Assembly: GCA_905250125.1 (NCBI GenBank)
Contig: CAJNOL010000642.1
Location: 12,008-76,007, forward strand
Reading direction: 5' to 3'
Origin: Rotaria sordida
Taxonomy: Eukaryota > Rotifera > Eurotatoria > Philodinida > Philodinidae
DNA: 64,000 nt
Shown one piece after another: positions 34,158 through 47,191 of this stretch. The position numbers were made by a program, and so were the translations under genes. The notes beneath the pieces are model-generated. The model searched no databases and was not told the origin of the DNA. It worked only from the letters and a program-made list of their open reading frames with translations. How positions within the stretch are numbered: position 1 is the first letter of the stretch; each line of letters starts with the position of its first letter.

Positions 34158-37066
34158 TATCGTATTTTTTTTTTCATTTCTACATATAAATAAATGTTTA
34201 ATTTTGGTGTTTCTTCAAATGTGAAAAAATATTTTCAGTAAATAAATTAAAATATAATAATTTATCAGAAACATTTTAATGTGTTTGTTTTTGTTATCAA
34301 GAAAACAACATATCTCTTAACCAAATTTATTGATGAAATTTTTATTTATCAATAAACAATATAAAATATCCATTTCACTTACAATATATTTCTTCTAACT
34401 AATTATTAAAAGTTTTCAATGTGAGACAAAGAGAAATGTTATATATAGATATTCAATAGAAACAAAAAGAATGATAGATAATAATTCTCATCCGGCTCAC
34501 GGAAGTATTCCTCTTTCATCAAATGGATTATATATGTATCGCGAAAAGAAAATTTTTTTCGATGGTTTCATATTACAAATTAATATGGTTTTTCTTTCCG
34601 CTTTTCAACTTGAGATGCTTTTCTCTTTCTTTAACCGGATGTTAAAATACAATCTTCTTTTCAAGATTACAATTCATAGTATTGAATAAAAATAACGAAT
34701 AAATTTTTATTAATTAAATTTTAATTTGAGAAAAATCTGAAATAGATAGATGAAATAGATTACAACAATCAGAAGCATAACTTATGGAGGAAGACGCGAC
34801 ACCCTCCTTCTGCTACTAACATTAATTCATACAACGTTCCTGCCAGAATTGTAATAGGTTGAGAGTTTTTGAATTGACCCGGTCCAAATGGTTTGTTGGA
34901 TCATTATTAGTCAGTTAATAGGAATGACTTCAAAAAACATTCATTGTCCTTTTTGTACTCAGATTTTTATAAATCTGCAAGAAGAAATATTATTTTATAC
35001 TCGTTTATATCTGTTACGTTTTTCTCAAAGATGAATATGTGATATATCTATACATACGACGAAAAAAAGTAATTTATTTATCAAATGATTGCTAAACTCT
35101 AACTCTTGAATTCTTTCATTCAGCCTTTTTCAGACAAACATAATGTTTCTCTCCGAACGACTATCCAAATCCATTTGATCTTTTTTGCCAAAAACGTTTA
35201 GCTTAACTAAGACAGTTTTTATTGTGTTTTTTTAAACTAGGAAATATACTTTGATAACAGAAAAAAAAGGAAACCGATAATTTTTGAAACAAGACTTTGA
35301 TTATTTTGATAAGAAAAAGTAAAATTTACTCTCAATAAGTTTTACCAGAGAAATATTGCATATTTATAAGATATTTTTCACACGGTGAAGGCCGGTTACA
35401 ATTCTGGTTCCTATTGCTTTTGAAAATTGTCCACGTAGCACACCGTGAACAATAACGTGAACATTTGTTGAAAATATTTTTTGCAATTTGAATAAAGTCG
35501 AATGTACTTTAACTAATGGATAATTTTTTGATTTAAAAAAATTATTCTAACTCTGCAATGATTTGGAAAAATCTTAGGACGAAAAAAGATCGCCAGATTT
35601 CTGTCATCTTAGAGGGAAATATTTTTTTGTTCAAAGAAAGTAGAAAGACCTACAGAATAAATCGTAGAGCTCTTGTTCCATCGTTCTAGATGATAAACTT
35701 TGTTCTAACAGTGATCCCTATTGGAAAAAGTATGCATGCTGTTTCAGTCGAGAGTTTTCTAAAAAGAGATGTTCAATATAGTCGATGCGGACACTTTAGC
35801 ACAGCTTCAACCACGATGAAACTTCCACAAAATATTTTTCTCTCTGCCTCTCACATGTTCTCAGTTAGCATAAAAATGTATAAGGGCCCTTGAAACGAGA
35901 TATAAATTTTTCACATTCTTTTATCTTAGAAATATTTTAAGAGAATAATAAGTACATATTTGGAATGAGCACGAAAAAAACTATATTGAATGAGGTATCA
36001 TATGTTAATTTTTAAAATAAAAGTTTAAGATGTGGATTCCTTCATGAATTTTCCATCTTCTCATCAAACTTGTTTTTGAATACTGTAAATTAATATTTCT
36101 ATAAAAGAAATGCATTTTTTGAAAGAAAATAAGCCATATCCACATGTTGTATAAAAATAGCCACTGTGCAATGCTTTCTTTTCATGGACTCAACTACTCT
36201 AGGCTTTCATGTCTCCTTGCTAAATTATGCCTCTGATAACAACAAATGGAATGAGAAGGCAAAAAAAAAGGTCATTAGTTTTTGCTCACATCATTGAAAC
36301 TCATCACAATAGCATCTAACCATAAATTCATAAAGATAGATTTTGCTATCATTGATCAGAATATAATTATATCATTGGTTAGGTTCAGTCTAATGTAGTA
36401 TTTCGATGAATTATTACATTAATAAACTTAACCAATCAAATGATTCGTAATTCCTATATTAAGTGCTGTAAACATAATAATATGAAATAAAAAAAGAAAA
36501 AAAAAGGAACCTTGAGAATAGTATTTTGTCACAAAATTAATTATGCACGGAAAATATCACTATCATCTCAAACACTGAATTAACTCTATTTTGTAGAATT
36601 TCATTATTTTGATGAGAGAAAAGAAAAAGACGAAAATAATTCGCGTAGTAATAAAAGCTTTAAGTAAAACCATAGAATTCTTTAATGTTAGATTCTATTT
36701 ACTATTGAACAACAAAAAAATTTTCCAAAATTTCAATTGGATGAAAATGAATCTGTAAGAGAACTATTTTTTTTAATTTTTTAATTTTGCAATTCTATAT
36801 GATATAATAAGCTTTTGATAATTCAATGTAAAAACTCGAATTATTTGCTTGAAAGCTTCCCGTGTGCATGATGTGAGCTCTTTTTTTTTTGCTTCTTTTT
36901 TAGACACCCAGCCGCATCAGTCACGCAAATGTATATTGTGCGCATATTAAAGAAGAATAAGAAGAGTCAGCAGACATGCTTGCTCTTCCTCTCATTTTTT
37001 TTCCGTATTTACTGATTAGTAGTAAGTTTGCTTTCTTTTTCATTTTTTATTTTTTGATTCATCATT
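34158..37066. other. 2.9 kb intergenic region, no gene seen
   Basis: Between the WD40 pseudogene and the membrane-protein gene. Mixed AT-rich DNA with a somewhat more G+C part at 35380-35900. Frames at 34471-34689 and 35690-35893 have no recognisable features. No paired repeat was convincing. Confidence 0.5.
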
Positions 37067-38027
37067 ATGATGAAAGGAGATGCCTCTCAAACATTATCTA
37101 TAGTGGATGGAAATAATGCTTTTAATATTGAACAAGATCAACGTAGAAATAAAAGTTATTTTAAAGCATTACAACAAAGTTTTAGTTTAATTTATTTAAA
37201 ACATAAATGGTTTGATGAAAAATGTAAATATAGAATTTTTATTTTTTAATTATTTTATTTTTAAATTATTTTTCAAAATTTATTTAGATTGGAAATTAGC
37301 TTTTTGTTCATCATCATTTGATTTTATTAATAAATATCCAAATATTTTTCTTCTATATCGAACTGTATTATTTGTTCTAACAATATTTGATCTTGTTCAT
37401 GGTATAGTTAATACACGTCCTGTACATGAATGGGCAATTTATTATACACATTTAACATTACTAATAACTTTTCTTGCCGTTGTATTTCAATTTTTAATAG
37501 CATGTCGTGTAAATTTTTATCGTGGAGATAATATTGTTCCACGTCATTCTTTACAATATATTCATATAATTTTAATTTTAATATCATTAGGATCTGGTCT
37601 TATTGTTAGTCTTGTTTATTGGTTAATTCTTCATAATTCATCAATACAATTATATTATCCAAAAATGTTTCTTGATCATGGAATTTTATGGTTTTTATTA
37701 TTTATTGACATATTTCTTTTTACACGTTTACCTATTTATATGATTGATTGTATACCAAGTATAATTTTTGCTATTATTTATGGAATATTTACTCTTATAG
37801 TATTTATTTTTAAATCAAAATTTAGTAATGATCGAATTGGATATGTTTATCGAGCATTTAATTTAAATAATTCACCTATACGTGTATTAATTCAAATGTT
37901 TTTATTGATATTTATTTTACCAATTGGAATAATGTTTATTTTATGGAATATATTTCGTTTACGTCGTTCAATTCATGTAGAAATAACAAATGAAAAAGAA
38001 GAATCAGAATTAACTATTATTGCTTAA
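37067..38027 (+). CDS. Multi-pass membrane protein, rolling-stone (Rost) type
   Basis: Two exons: 37067-37223 and 37288-38027, phase 1 GT-AG intron of 64 bp; 298 residues. A soluble N-terminus (~1-60) is followed by at least six hydrophobic spans, among them TVLFVLTIFDLVHGIV, THLTLLITFLAVVFQFLIA, IHIILILISLGSGLIVSLVY, ILWFLLFIDIFLF, IPSIIFAIIYGIFTLIVFIF and VLIQMFLLIFILPIGIMFIL. It ends in a charged tail (EKEESELT). The pattern FLLYR at the first span and YYTHLT before the second fits the Rost/FAM-type family, which in flies is linked to myoblast fusion. Family assignment is from remembered pattern, not a search, so it is moderate. The open frame begins upstream within the intron; exon 1 supplies the true start. 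Confidence 0.78.
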
Positions 38028-40830
38028 ATGAAAAAAATTAATAAATATTAGTTCATAATAAAAACTCCTCATTATATTGACTATTTATAATTTTTAAGTA
38101 AAAAAAAAAAATTCCTTTAATTAAAATAAATATTTGAATTTAAACTCATAGAAACAAAAACATGTACGAAGTTATGCAATTTTTTTTTTCTAATCAGATA
38201 AATTAATCTGTGATTGTTTATTCAAAAATTATATTGTGAACTGATATTCTTTTATCGTTTTAACGAACAAAAAATAATTTATATGAAGTAATTGATCTTG
38301 GCATAAAGATAATCATAAGAAGATTTTATTATCTCAGTTTAGATCATCGATATTAAAATTCTAGAAATTTGATCTTTTATTTTTCAGATGACACAAATAA
38401 TCTTCAATATCTAATTTTAATTAACAATCATGAGAATATGAACGGGAAAAAAAAATAATTGCAATAAAACATGCAAAACTTAATCGCGTGCATCTAAACT
38501 AAAATTATTCTTAATTGAGGCAAATTATTCATCAACATAATGGATGTTGTGGTTTTGCTTACATTTGCTCTATATATCTATTTCAAATGAATGCCTTCTA
38601 TCATTATCCCATTATATCCAGACAACTATGTTGTGTCAATTTTAAGTCAAAACAAATTTTCTTGTTATGATCATAATGATCGCAAAAATTTAACAATTAT
38701 TATTGTAGGAAAGTTTTTTCACAGAAAAAGAAAAACTTGACAATTAGTTTAATACACAAATTTAAAAATATTGAATATGAAAATTTCCATTACGATAATG
38801 TTTATGTACTTATCAAGAACTTATGCTAATGATTAATTTTGATAGTACTAATTTCTTTTAACATAAAAGCATTTGATTGTAAGGAAATGTTTAAAAATAC
38901 ATCACAAGTCGTATAATGCTGATATAGTTTTATTTCAATAATCATTCTTTTACCAATACACATTAGGGATACGAAAGATGCGAACGACTAACTTATGCAT
39001 GGGCAATTGATGCATGAAATCTAGTTTTCATTTAAAAAGATAATTACAAAAGAAAGGAACAGAAAAAAGCATCCTGGATGGTTTAAATTAATCTTAACAA
39101 GAACAATGTCGAGATAGATTGTTAGCAGTCTTGTGATTATCTTATCCATGAAATTATGAATTGTAATTAGAAGACATATAATCCTTTCAATACTTTAATC
39201 TCATTAAGCAATGCTTGTTTGGAGAATAATAATGTTTCAAATCAAAGAACACAAGTACTCGATATTAGAATAACCTATTCTGAATAATGCTCGAACACGT
39301 GTACTTTAGTCGAGTTCACTTCTACTGCAAAAGGTAGGTCTGTAACGATATTAAACGGTTATTCGTACATTCGAAATCGTCAAACCGATGAAAAAACTTA
39401 CTGACAATCATTGTTAAATGTCATGGTATTCAAACAATGAATTGTAATCCTTTTCAATCAAAATATTACTAAGAAGATTTCATGAAAATTTCGTCAATCG
39501 TGTAAATAATACATAAGAGACAACTGATACTGTTTTATCACAATGTTTATCATAGTTATCAAATCGAGTGCGTTTACATTTACGATCATTAGATTAAAAG
39601 GTCTTGATAAGGCATCTGAATACTTGTAACATTGTATTTATCAATACGATAATCAAAAATACATCGCTCCTCTTGTGCTTTATTTATATATCTATATATT
39701 TCAGTTTTGAATTTTGAAAATAAAATAAAAATTGTTTATGTTTTTTATCTTTTACCTTCTTAATTATTTATCGAAGTAAAAATTAGATTTTATTATTTCG
39801 TGTACAAACTACCCACGCGGAAGATTCGCCTCTCGTCAAGAGGGGAAACAACTGGTTACATAATTCTAAAATTATTCTGGTCATTGAAATAGAGGAGGAA
39901 AGTTACCGTTACGTTACCACTTAACGAATCAAGAGTAGCGGAAAATCCATAGATTTGATTCTTTCATTAGGAAATAGCTATTGGAGGAAAATCACCATCT
40001 TTTTATAAAGTTTGATTAAATCATTTATTTCGAAAAATAACCTTTCCTTGATAAATTCACAAATTCTGCATTACTGGATAATTGGTAACGTAACGATAAC
40101 TTATCAACCTTAACATTGACTATTATGACTTAGGTAGAACGATCTTCTGTATAGGGTTGTCGGTATCTTTTAGGAGCGAGGACTAAAAGTTCGGCAAAAA
40201 TAGCTTTTATCTTCAGACTGCTAGAAGTAATGACTGAGGGAGGGGAGAAGAACGAAACCCACAGTGATCCGACTCCTCCCTCAACAGACAACCTGCCATC
40301 AAGCCGTCCTTGTTCCGAGCCTGTCCCACGTTTATTCACCTTATGATAACATTGTTTGCTTATTTTTATTTCACTTTTTTATAGAGAAAGACCAATGGTG
40401 TTTCAAAATCCGGTTTCTGTTCAAAGGTACCACGAAGTTGTCAATATCGTCAGAAAATATTAAGAATTTTTCTTAGAAAGTCGAACATTTTAGAAGGATG
40501 AAGGTTCTCATCGCCCTAATCGAGAACTTTACTTCTTTATCACTCAAACGAAAACAAAGAGTGATTTGAGATGTTATCAAGGAACTATCGAAGGAAAAAC
40601 AGTTGATTCCAATGCCATAGAATCAGTTTTTCCCCGCTTGGTTCTCATTCTTCTTCTTTTTTTTTTACAAAAAAGTTTTTTTTAGTGCATACTCTGGATT
40701 ATTTTTCTATAAAATAAAAATATTTTTAATGAACTCATTATTATGTTATTTCAAAATAAAAAAGAACAATCACAGAACATATTTTTATATCAATACGGAT
40801 AATTATTTTAATTCATGAGTAAAATTATCT
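38028..40830. other. 2.8 kb gap between convergent genes
   Basis: AT-rich. Contains the small inverted repeat at 39903-40101 and, just after it, a more G+C stretch (40120-40340) where a short palindromic pair CTGAGGGAGGGGA / CTCCTCCCTCAAC sits. Two small overlapping frames there, one on each strand, are not called. Confidence 0.5.
39903..40101. repeat. Short element with 17-bp inverted ends
   Basis: GTTACCGTTACGTTACC at 39903-39919 is matched in inverted orientation by GGTAACGTAACGATAAC at 40085-40101 (16 of 17). The interior is only weakly paired. Size 199 bp, MITE-like. Confidence 0.6.
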
Positions 40831-41699
40831 TTAATCATCGTCATCATTCTTCTCAGCTACTTGCTTCATTACATCTAGAAGCTTAGACATAACGATAGGA
40901 GGATTTGCTGATGATCGTGATATCGGTTTTGTACCATCAATAATTTTTAATTGTTCAAATTGATTTTCTAAATTATCATTAATAACATGATCTATTTCTA
41001 AACCTAAAAAAAAAACAAAATTTGATTAATTTTGTTTTTTTTTGTTTAAATGAATTTTTCGAAAATACTTTTTCTTTGTTTTCGAACTTGTTTAAGTTTA
41101 TTATATGCTTCATAAATTTTAGTAAATTTTTCTAAATTAATTTTTTGTTGAACTAAATTTGCATGATAATCCGAGGTAAAATGTTCATTCATTAAATAAT
41201 CATTTGAAAATATTTCTGAACATACTTTACATGAATATTTTGCATTATTTTCAGAAATTTGTTTCCATATAAATAATTTTTGATTATGTATATTATTATT
41301 TGATTGAAAATGTATATCGACATTATCTTCACCATGTAATAATAATTGACATATATCACAATATGGTTTATAACCACGTGGATGATTCCATTCAAGTAAA
41401 ATACGCATTGTTTCACGACTTATTATAAATGATGTTGATGCAAAAGATAAATCTTCAGAAATATTATCCTTTGTTGTTGTGAATGATGGACGTGTATTTA
41501 TTGTTGGAATTGATGGACTGGTATTTATTGTTGGAGTTGATGGACTCGTATTTGTTGATATAATTGATTGTTCAGAAGAATTTTGGGATTCATTTAATTT
41601 AGCTTTTTTTATATGTTTGGCACTGTTTAAATGTTGTTCATAAGGTGCTTTACCATTACAGGCAATACTACAAGTTTTACAAAAATAATCAGTCGACAT
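40831..41699 (-). CDS. Protein with three U1/matrin-type C2H2 zinc fingers
   Basis: Two exons: 41699-41069 and 41003-40831, phase 1, 65 bp intron; 267 residues. Three fingers with C-x2-C and widely spaced His pairs: FCKTCSIACNGKAPYEQHL (His pair near residues 22 and 28), YCDICQLLLHGEDNVDIH, and YSCKVCSEIFSNDYLMNEHF. This spacing is that of double-stranded-RNA or U1-type fingers rather than classical DNA-binding ones. Between fingers 1 and 2 lies a Ser/Thr/Pro linker with a repeated 10-residue unit (SPSTPTINT, SPSIPTINT). A basic helix (KLKQVRKQRKS) and an acidic end (EKNDDDD) follow. An RNA-binding or splicing-linked nuclear role is likely from the finger type, but the orthologue is not known. 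Confidence 0.8.
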
Positions 41700-42871
41700 C
41701 TAAAGAAAATAGATTTTTAGAAAATTTCATTAAGGATTTATTACGAAATGCCTTTGAAGGACTTGCATTTTTGGTTTGAATAAAAAACAATGTAGCGATT
41801 TTTAGTATCAAATATGAATATGAGAGGTGTTTTGTCTATATTTCCCTCAATGTATATCGTTATTATGGAGTTGAAATCATTAATATATATATCACTTCTA
41901 CTTCATCACCAGTCATTTTAATATGTTCTTATGGAAGGGAAATGTAACAATATCAAATATAATAACAGTTAGAATCATGAAATAGTCTTGTACCTTCATT
42001 TGTCGATTATTGAAGTTCTTGTTGTTATAGGAACAATTTGCTCTCGGAAAAATAACAATTAATTGATGTTTTCGAAAAATGTCGAACGAATGCTAATAAA
42101 GCAGTAGTGATACATGCCAAGGTCAAAAATGCTAATCTTTCAAGAATATTTATGAATTTCGTCATTAAGAATAAAAACTTACAACTCTTGTCATTCAAAT
42201 AAAAAAAACACTACGGAATTAGCCTAGATCAGTAATGAACTTTCATACATTTCAAATGTGACTATGATTTTTGCGATGCTCTGTATACTAAAGGAGAATA
42301 TACTTCACAATTGTGCTGTATAAAACAAAAACCTTCCAAGTATAATAATAGTAGAATTTCAGTTCATTTGATTTCTTTTTTCTTTTTTTTTTTTTGAAAT
42401 TCATTATTATACGAAGGCTAAATAAATAGAGTTAGAAATAATTGCTAATCAACCAAATGGTGGAAATAAAATTTTCATTAATAAAAGAATCTTAATAATA
42501 TTTATCTAAGAAATATATATAATCGAAGGACATAACAAAGAAAAAAATCTATCGCTCTCAAACGGCACATCAGAAGACAAGAAGGTTGTAAAGATTTGTT
42601 TGTTTCATTCGTTTATCCTTGTCTGTCTGTCTATTTATCTGTCTGGATTTCTTCAACCTTCATATGACTATAATATATTAATCAATAACTAATGAATAAA
42701 CTATGTTATAGCCTTCAGCATTCAAGGAATCGAAATAAGTTTTTCTTTTCTTTTCCCAAATCAAACCAAAACCAATTTCTGTTTTTTTATTCGTCAAAAC
42801 AAACTTCAAATAATATAATAAAAAAAGAAAATACTTTTATGAGATCGACATCTATTCATAGAAGTCAGATG
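41700..42871. other. 1.2 kb intergenic region, no gene seen
   Basis: Upstream of the zinc-finger gene and downstream of the ADP-ribosylglycohydrolase, both on the minus strand. A plus-strand frame at 42692-42886 overlaps the hydrolase stop and is a Lys/Phe-rich shadow. Confidence 0.5.
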
Positions 42872-43921
42872 TCAGTCATGTTTTAATTCTTGTATTTTTT
42901 CATTTCTATTTTGTATATATTGAATAATTGCAAGACCAAATTCTTCTCCAATCTTTCGAATATAATCACTTCGATAAACTTGATTAATATGTTCTTGTTC
43001 AAGACTTGTTATACCTTTCATTCCACCAATAATTGCTCCAATCATTGCCGCATTACTATCTGTATCACCACCTATTTCACTAGCACGTATTAATGTATTA
43101 AAATCAGGTTCACATGTTGGTAAACATGCAATAAGACCAATTATCATTGTTAAACTATCAACACAATAAAAAGTACCACCATTACTAATATCAATAATTG
43201 ATGTTTCATCAATTTGAGATAATAAATTTATTTCTATATAACGTTTAACACGTAAACTTACAAGAAATTTATCATCATTTAATTCATAATTTTTTTCATA
43301 TTTAAGACATAATTGATAAATATATTCAAGAAAATCATTTGAAATTATATTTTTCTTTTTAAATAAATAAATACACATATGAACATATATACATGCTGTA
43401 GATAATGCAACTGAACTTCTATGTGTCATACGACAAATTGTTTCAATTTCATGATCATCAGCATTGTCACATAAACTATAGTAAAAAGCAAGTGGTGCTA
43501 ATTTCATTAAAACACCATTTCCAGTTGCTTCATTACCACTATCAAGATAAGTATGAGTACCATTAAATAACCTTTCAATTGCATTTTTTGTTCCACCCCA
43601 ACCAGCAACAGATTCTTTCCATTCGATTATATGTTCATTAGCTATGATTAACATAAGATTTTCATTTGATTGAAGATGTTTTGTTATTGCTCTCATCATT
43701 GCTAATGTTAATTGTGTATCATCTGTCCATCGTCCTATTTGCCAATCATTTGGTATATATGGATGATTCGTTACACGAGTATATAAAGTTTTTTCATTTT
43801 TATTTTGTAAATCAATTATTTGTTGTCGTGTTAATGTTTCATATGCAATACCTTTTGCATCACCAATTGCTGTACCAAGTACTATACCAATTGTTCGTTC
43901 AAGAATTTCATTTGAATTCAT
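42872..43921 (-). CDS. ADP-ribosylglycohydrolase (DraG/ARH family)
   Basis: Intronless, 349 residues. The family removes ADP-ribose from proteins or small molecules using two Mg2+ ions. Seen: ILGTAIGD-type start (GTAIGDAKG, residues 16-24), GRWTDDTQLTLA (Thr-Asp-Asp metal ligands, 65-70), a central helical bundle including GVLMKLAPLAFYY and MTHRSSVALSTA, and EIGGDTDSNAAMIGAIIGG (second metal motif, 284-290). All key acidic residues are present and the length is typical (300-360). No signal peptide, so cytosolic. The lack of introns in a locus where most neighbours have them, and the DraG-like rather than classical ARH1/3 sequence, make transfer from bacteria or fungi possible; codon use is now host-like. 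It could counter the ADP-ribosyltransferase class found at 7.5 kb, but no direct link is shown. Confidence 0.93.
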   Translation of the reverse strand: MNSNEILERTIGIVLGTAIGDAKGIAYETLTRQQIIDLQNKNEKTLYTRVTNHPYIPNDWQIGRWTDDTQLTLAMMRAITKHLQSNENLMLIIANEHIIEWKESVAGWGGTKNAIERLFNGTHTYLDSGNEATGNGVLMKLAPLAFYYSLCDNADDHEIETICRMTHRSSVALSTACIYVHMCIYLFKKKNIISNDFLEYIYQLCLKYEKNYELNDDKFLVSLRVKRYIEINLLSQIDETSIIDISNGGTFYCVDSLTMIIGLIACLPTCEPDFNTLIRASEIGGDTDSNAAMIGAIIGGMKGITSLEQEHINQVYRSDYIRKIGEEFGLAIIQYIQNRNEKIQELKHD

Positions 43922-44941
43922 TGTTTTATATTTGAAGTATACAAGAAGTTTTATCTACATACAAAAAATATTTGTATATGATTCAAAATTTAACTTTTGA
44001 GTCAATCTTTTATTGACGTATAAGCTTTTTCTTTTTTTTTGATTCTAATCAATTTTTTATAGAAAGTTTTAAGAAAAAAATAAAATTCTTTCAAAAATAA
44101 AATAACCATAAATATATTTGCATATTGTAGTATTTAATTATTTGATTAAATTGATATAATACATTTATCATAAGATTATTAATCTTTTTTATATAAAATT
44201 TAAAAAAGAAAAACTTTTATTCAAGGTCTTTTGACAACAAAAACCTTGTATACATGAAAAGGTTGTCTCAATTAGTTTTTTTTGTAAAATAACTTTTTTA
44301 TAAGAATCATTTTAATTTTTATATTTATATAAATAATAAAAATAAAATATGATTCATAATTACTATTCATTTTTGAATTTTTATTTGAAATAATTTTTTT
44401 GTTGTTGTATAAGAATCATTATTTATGCATTTAAGGACGAATATTTCTATTAAGAAAAGAAAATAAAATAAAATAAAACAAGTAAACTTATTATTATTAT
44501 TATTTTTTCTTCTTTTTCCTCTCTTAAAGCCTTGTCTCGTTTTAATGGCATTGTATGCATACAAGGTTTTTTGATCGTTCTTCGGGGCATGAATACATGA
44601 TGTTTTTGCTTTCAGTTTCTTCACTACTTGTTCTTTTTTATCCAAGGTCTAAATAACAACATATACGATGAGAGTAATAACAACAACAACAACAAAAGAG
44701 TTCTCTTATTTCTATCATCCGTTCGTACTTATTGAAAAAACAAAAAATGAAAAACAAAATAATATATGCATTTGTTCGTAGGGGAAAACACAAAAAAGAA
44801 GAGAATAAGAATAACGGATGTTTTTGAAATTTTCTCTGTCAACAAGCAAGACAATCATATAAGACACCAACGTATGCGTGCGTGTGAGTAAAACAAAAAC
44901 ACGACTTCACCTTCACCGACGATGAGAAAGAGAGAAGAGAG

Positions 44942-44973
44942 AAAAAGAAAGAAAGAAAGAAAGAGAGAGAGAC
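44942..44973. repeat. (GAAA)n/(GA)n microsatellite
   Basis: GAAA units pass into GA units. Confidence 0.85.
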
Positions 44974-45722
44974 AGACGACGGAAAACAAGAGTGTGCGGA
45001 AAACAAAAATGACAGAAAGAGAGAATAACTTGTTTTTGCTTAGCTAACGGAATGCACTCGATTTTTTGATTTAGATTATTTATTTGTTGTGGTAACTAAA
45101 TTCATATAAGTTCGCATTCATTTATAATGTTTATGTGTGATTTTGAAATTGTATAAAAGAAAAATAACATCAATTTGTGTGATCTTTTTAGCCTATATAT
45201 CTATGTAAGTATATAAATGTAATGTAACCGATCGTCTAACTTAATAATGTACGAAATACATAAAACCTTGAGACATATGAGCTTATCGACTATTGTCACA
45301 ATTGTGATACACGTATATATTTCAAGAGGTTATCATATCGTGCCAAGGTCATAGACTTTCCAGTGTGACGTATGAAGAGGTGTGTATCCTTCATTTAGTT
45401 CTTTCCTTCATCTGTGTTTCTAGCATTCAAGGTCATCAAAGCTTATTTTTACATAGCTTTCTTCTCATTTCTCTTCTCTTCTCTTTTCTCAGTCCCATTG
45501 ATTCATGGGCATCGACCGAGCGAGAAAGAAAGCAAAAGCGTTTTTATTTTGTCCTTCTCTTCTTTACTCTTTTTTTTTGACAGGCTTTCGTTGTGCTCTG
45601 ATGTTACTGCTAACAGTGCGTAATTGTGAAAAAAGGAAAAAAAACGATAGATAGAGAGAACGCGACAAATTAACACAAACTACTGTTTTTATGATTTTCA
45701 GATATATACATAAATATATATT

Positions 45723-45830
45723 TATATATATATATATATATAAAGATATATTTCAATGCCATCATCACATCAATTTAAACAATACCATCTATGTTGATTA
45801 AATATCATCTATTTAAATTATATTAAAGTG

Positions 45831-45857
<27 letters not shown>
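45723..45857. repeat. Two (TA)n microsatellites before the Asp-rich gene
   Basis: TA runs at 45723-45742 and 45831-45857, separated by unique sequence. Confidence 0.8.
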
Positions 45858-45863
<6 letters not shown>

Positions 45864-45964
45864 CATAAATATTATTTTCGTTTTCTTTTTTTTGTGCTTT
45901 TTGTATATGAAAATTAATCTCAATATTGAGATATATTAATTCAAGGTAATCCGAAAATAGATCG

Positions 45965-47167
45965 ATGAATTTAACAAATGATTCTGGTGGATATGATAAT
46001 GATAAAAATACGTCAAGTGATGAAGATGAAGATAATAATAAAAAATTTGATAATCCACCATCAATACTTATAGAAAGTTTTCTTTCTGATAATAATGATA
46101 ATGATGAACTCGATAGATGTGTTCGTGATGATGACGACGATAACGATGATGATGATGATGATGATGATGTTGATGGTGATGATGACGATGATGATGGCAC
46201 TGATATAGAAAATCATTTTTATTCGAAAAAACAAATAACAACACAAAATCGTCTTTGTTCATTATTACGGCAGTCACATCGTCTTGTTGAATTAAAATTG
46301 AATATATTTCCTAAATGTTTGCTAAATCAAAATCAATCATTACGACATGCACTTTCGGATAGTGATATGTCTAAACGATCTCATCATTATCAAAATAATC
46401 AACAAGAACAAGATCAACAACAATCAATACTTCAGCCATCATTATCATCAAATCATTTTGCTTTTTCAACTAATCGTTCACATCGTCTTTATTTACCATC
46501 ATCATTTCTGTTCGAGTTAGAAACACAGATAACAAATTGGTTACAAGCAAGTATATATCTAATTGATTCAATATCAACATCAACCTATCATCGACGATGT
46601 TGGCCTCAACTTTTATTAACATATTTTATTGAAAGAAGTTATACTAATCTCGAATTTATTCGTTGTACACATTCATTATCATTACTAACAGTTGAACAAG
46701 ATTCATGTTCAGTACATAAACATGGATGTGTACCAGAAGAAGATGCATATAAATTATGTTCAATATTACAAAAAGGTTCACGATTTAATATAGATTCAAT
46801 TATATTTGATCATATACGTCGTATTATTGTCATTAAAAGTTTACAAGAAAGTAAAAAAAAGAAAATACTAAATAAACATAGACTTTTTTTAAAATTTTAT
46901 GTTTAATATTTAGTGCCTAATGATAATTCAAATTTACAACAAGTCTATGTTAAACAATTAAAAAGTCTTAAACAATCTTTAATTCATCAACAATCATCTG
47001 TCATGAATATAGATAATAATAATCGAATAATAAGTGTTGCATCAATATATTCAAAACTTCTTTTATTTTTATCAAGTCTTTATTCAATTAAAGCCGAAAC
47101 GATGCAAATACTTTTCTGTCAACATCTGCTACACAATCCGACTTATTCCTATCTGGTTACTTCATGA
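45965..47167 (+). CDS. Unrecognised Asp-rich protein
   Basis: Two exons: 45965-46850 and 46914-47167, phase 1, 63 bp GT-AG intron; 379 residues. The first ~80 residues are extremely acidic (long Asp runs from GAT/GAC repeats). A Gln/His/Ser-rich linker follows (~130-170). From about residue 178 the sequence becomes ordered: YLPSSFLFELETQITNWLQ, YHRRCWPQLLLTYFIERS, a Cys/His segment (CSVHKHGCVPEED), then DHIRRIIVIKSLQ. Exon 2 adds LLLFLSSLYSIKAETMQILF. No signal peptide or clear membrane span. I do not recognise it; the helical C-terminal half looks like a domain conserved in its own right. Antisense Ile/His frames over the Asp run are shadows. Confidence 0.72.
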
Positions 47168-47191
47168 TTTTAGTTTTTTCTTTTTCTCTTT

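Larger units (their letters stand above)
43922..45964. other. 2 kb divergent intergenic region
   Basis: Between the hydrolase start (-) and the Asp-rich gene start (+). Contains GAAA and TA microsatellites (listed) and many A/T homopolymers. Frames at 44367-44645 and 45365-45623 are low complexity and are not called. Confidence 0.5.

Noticed and set aside
46061-46277. Ile-rich and His-rich minus-strand frames
   Set aside because: Antisense shadows of the GAT/GAC run in the Asp-rich gene.
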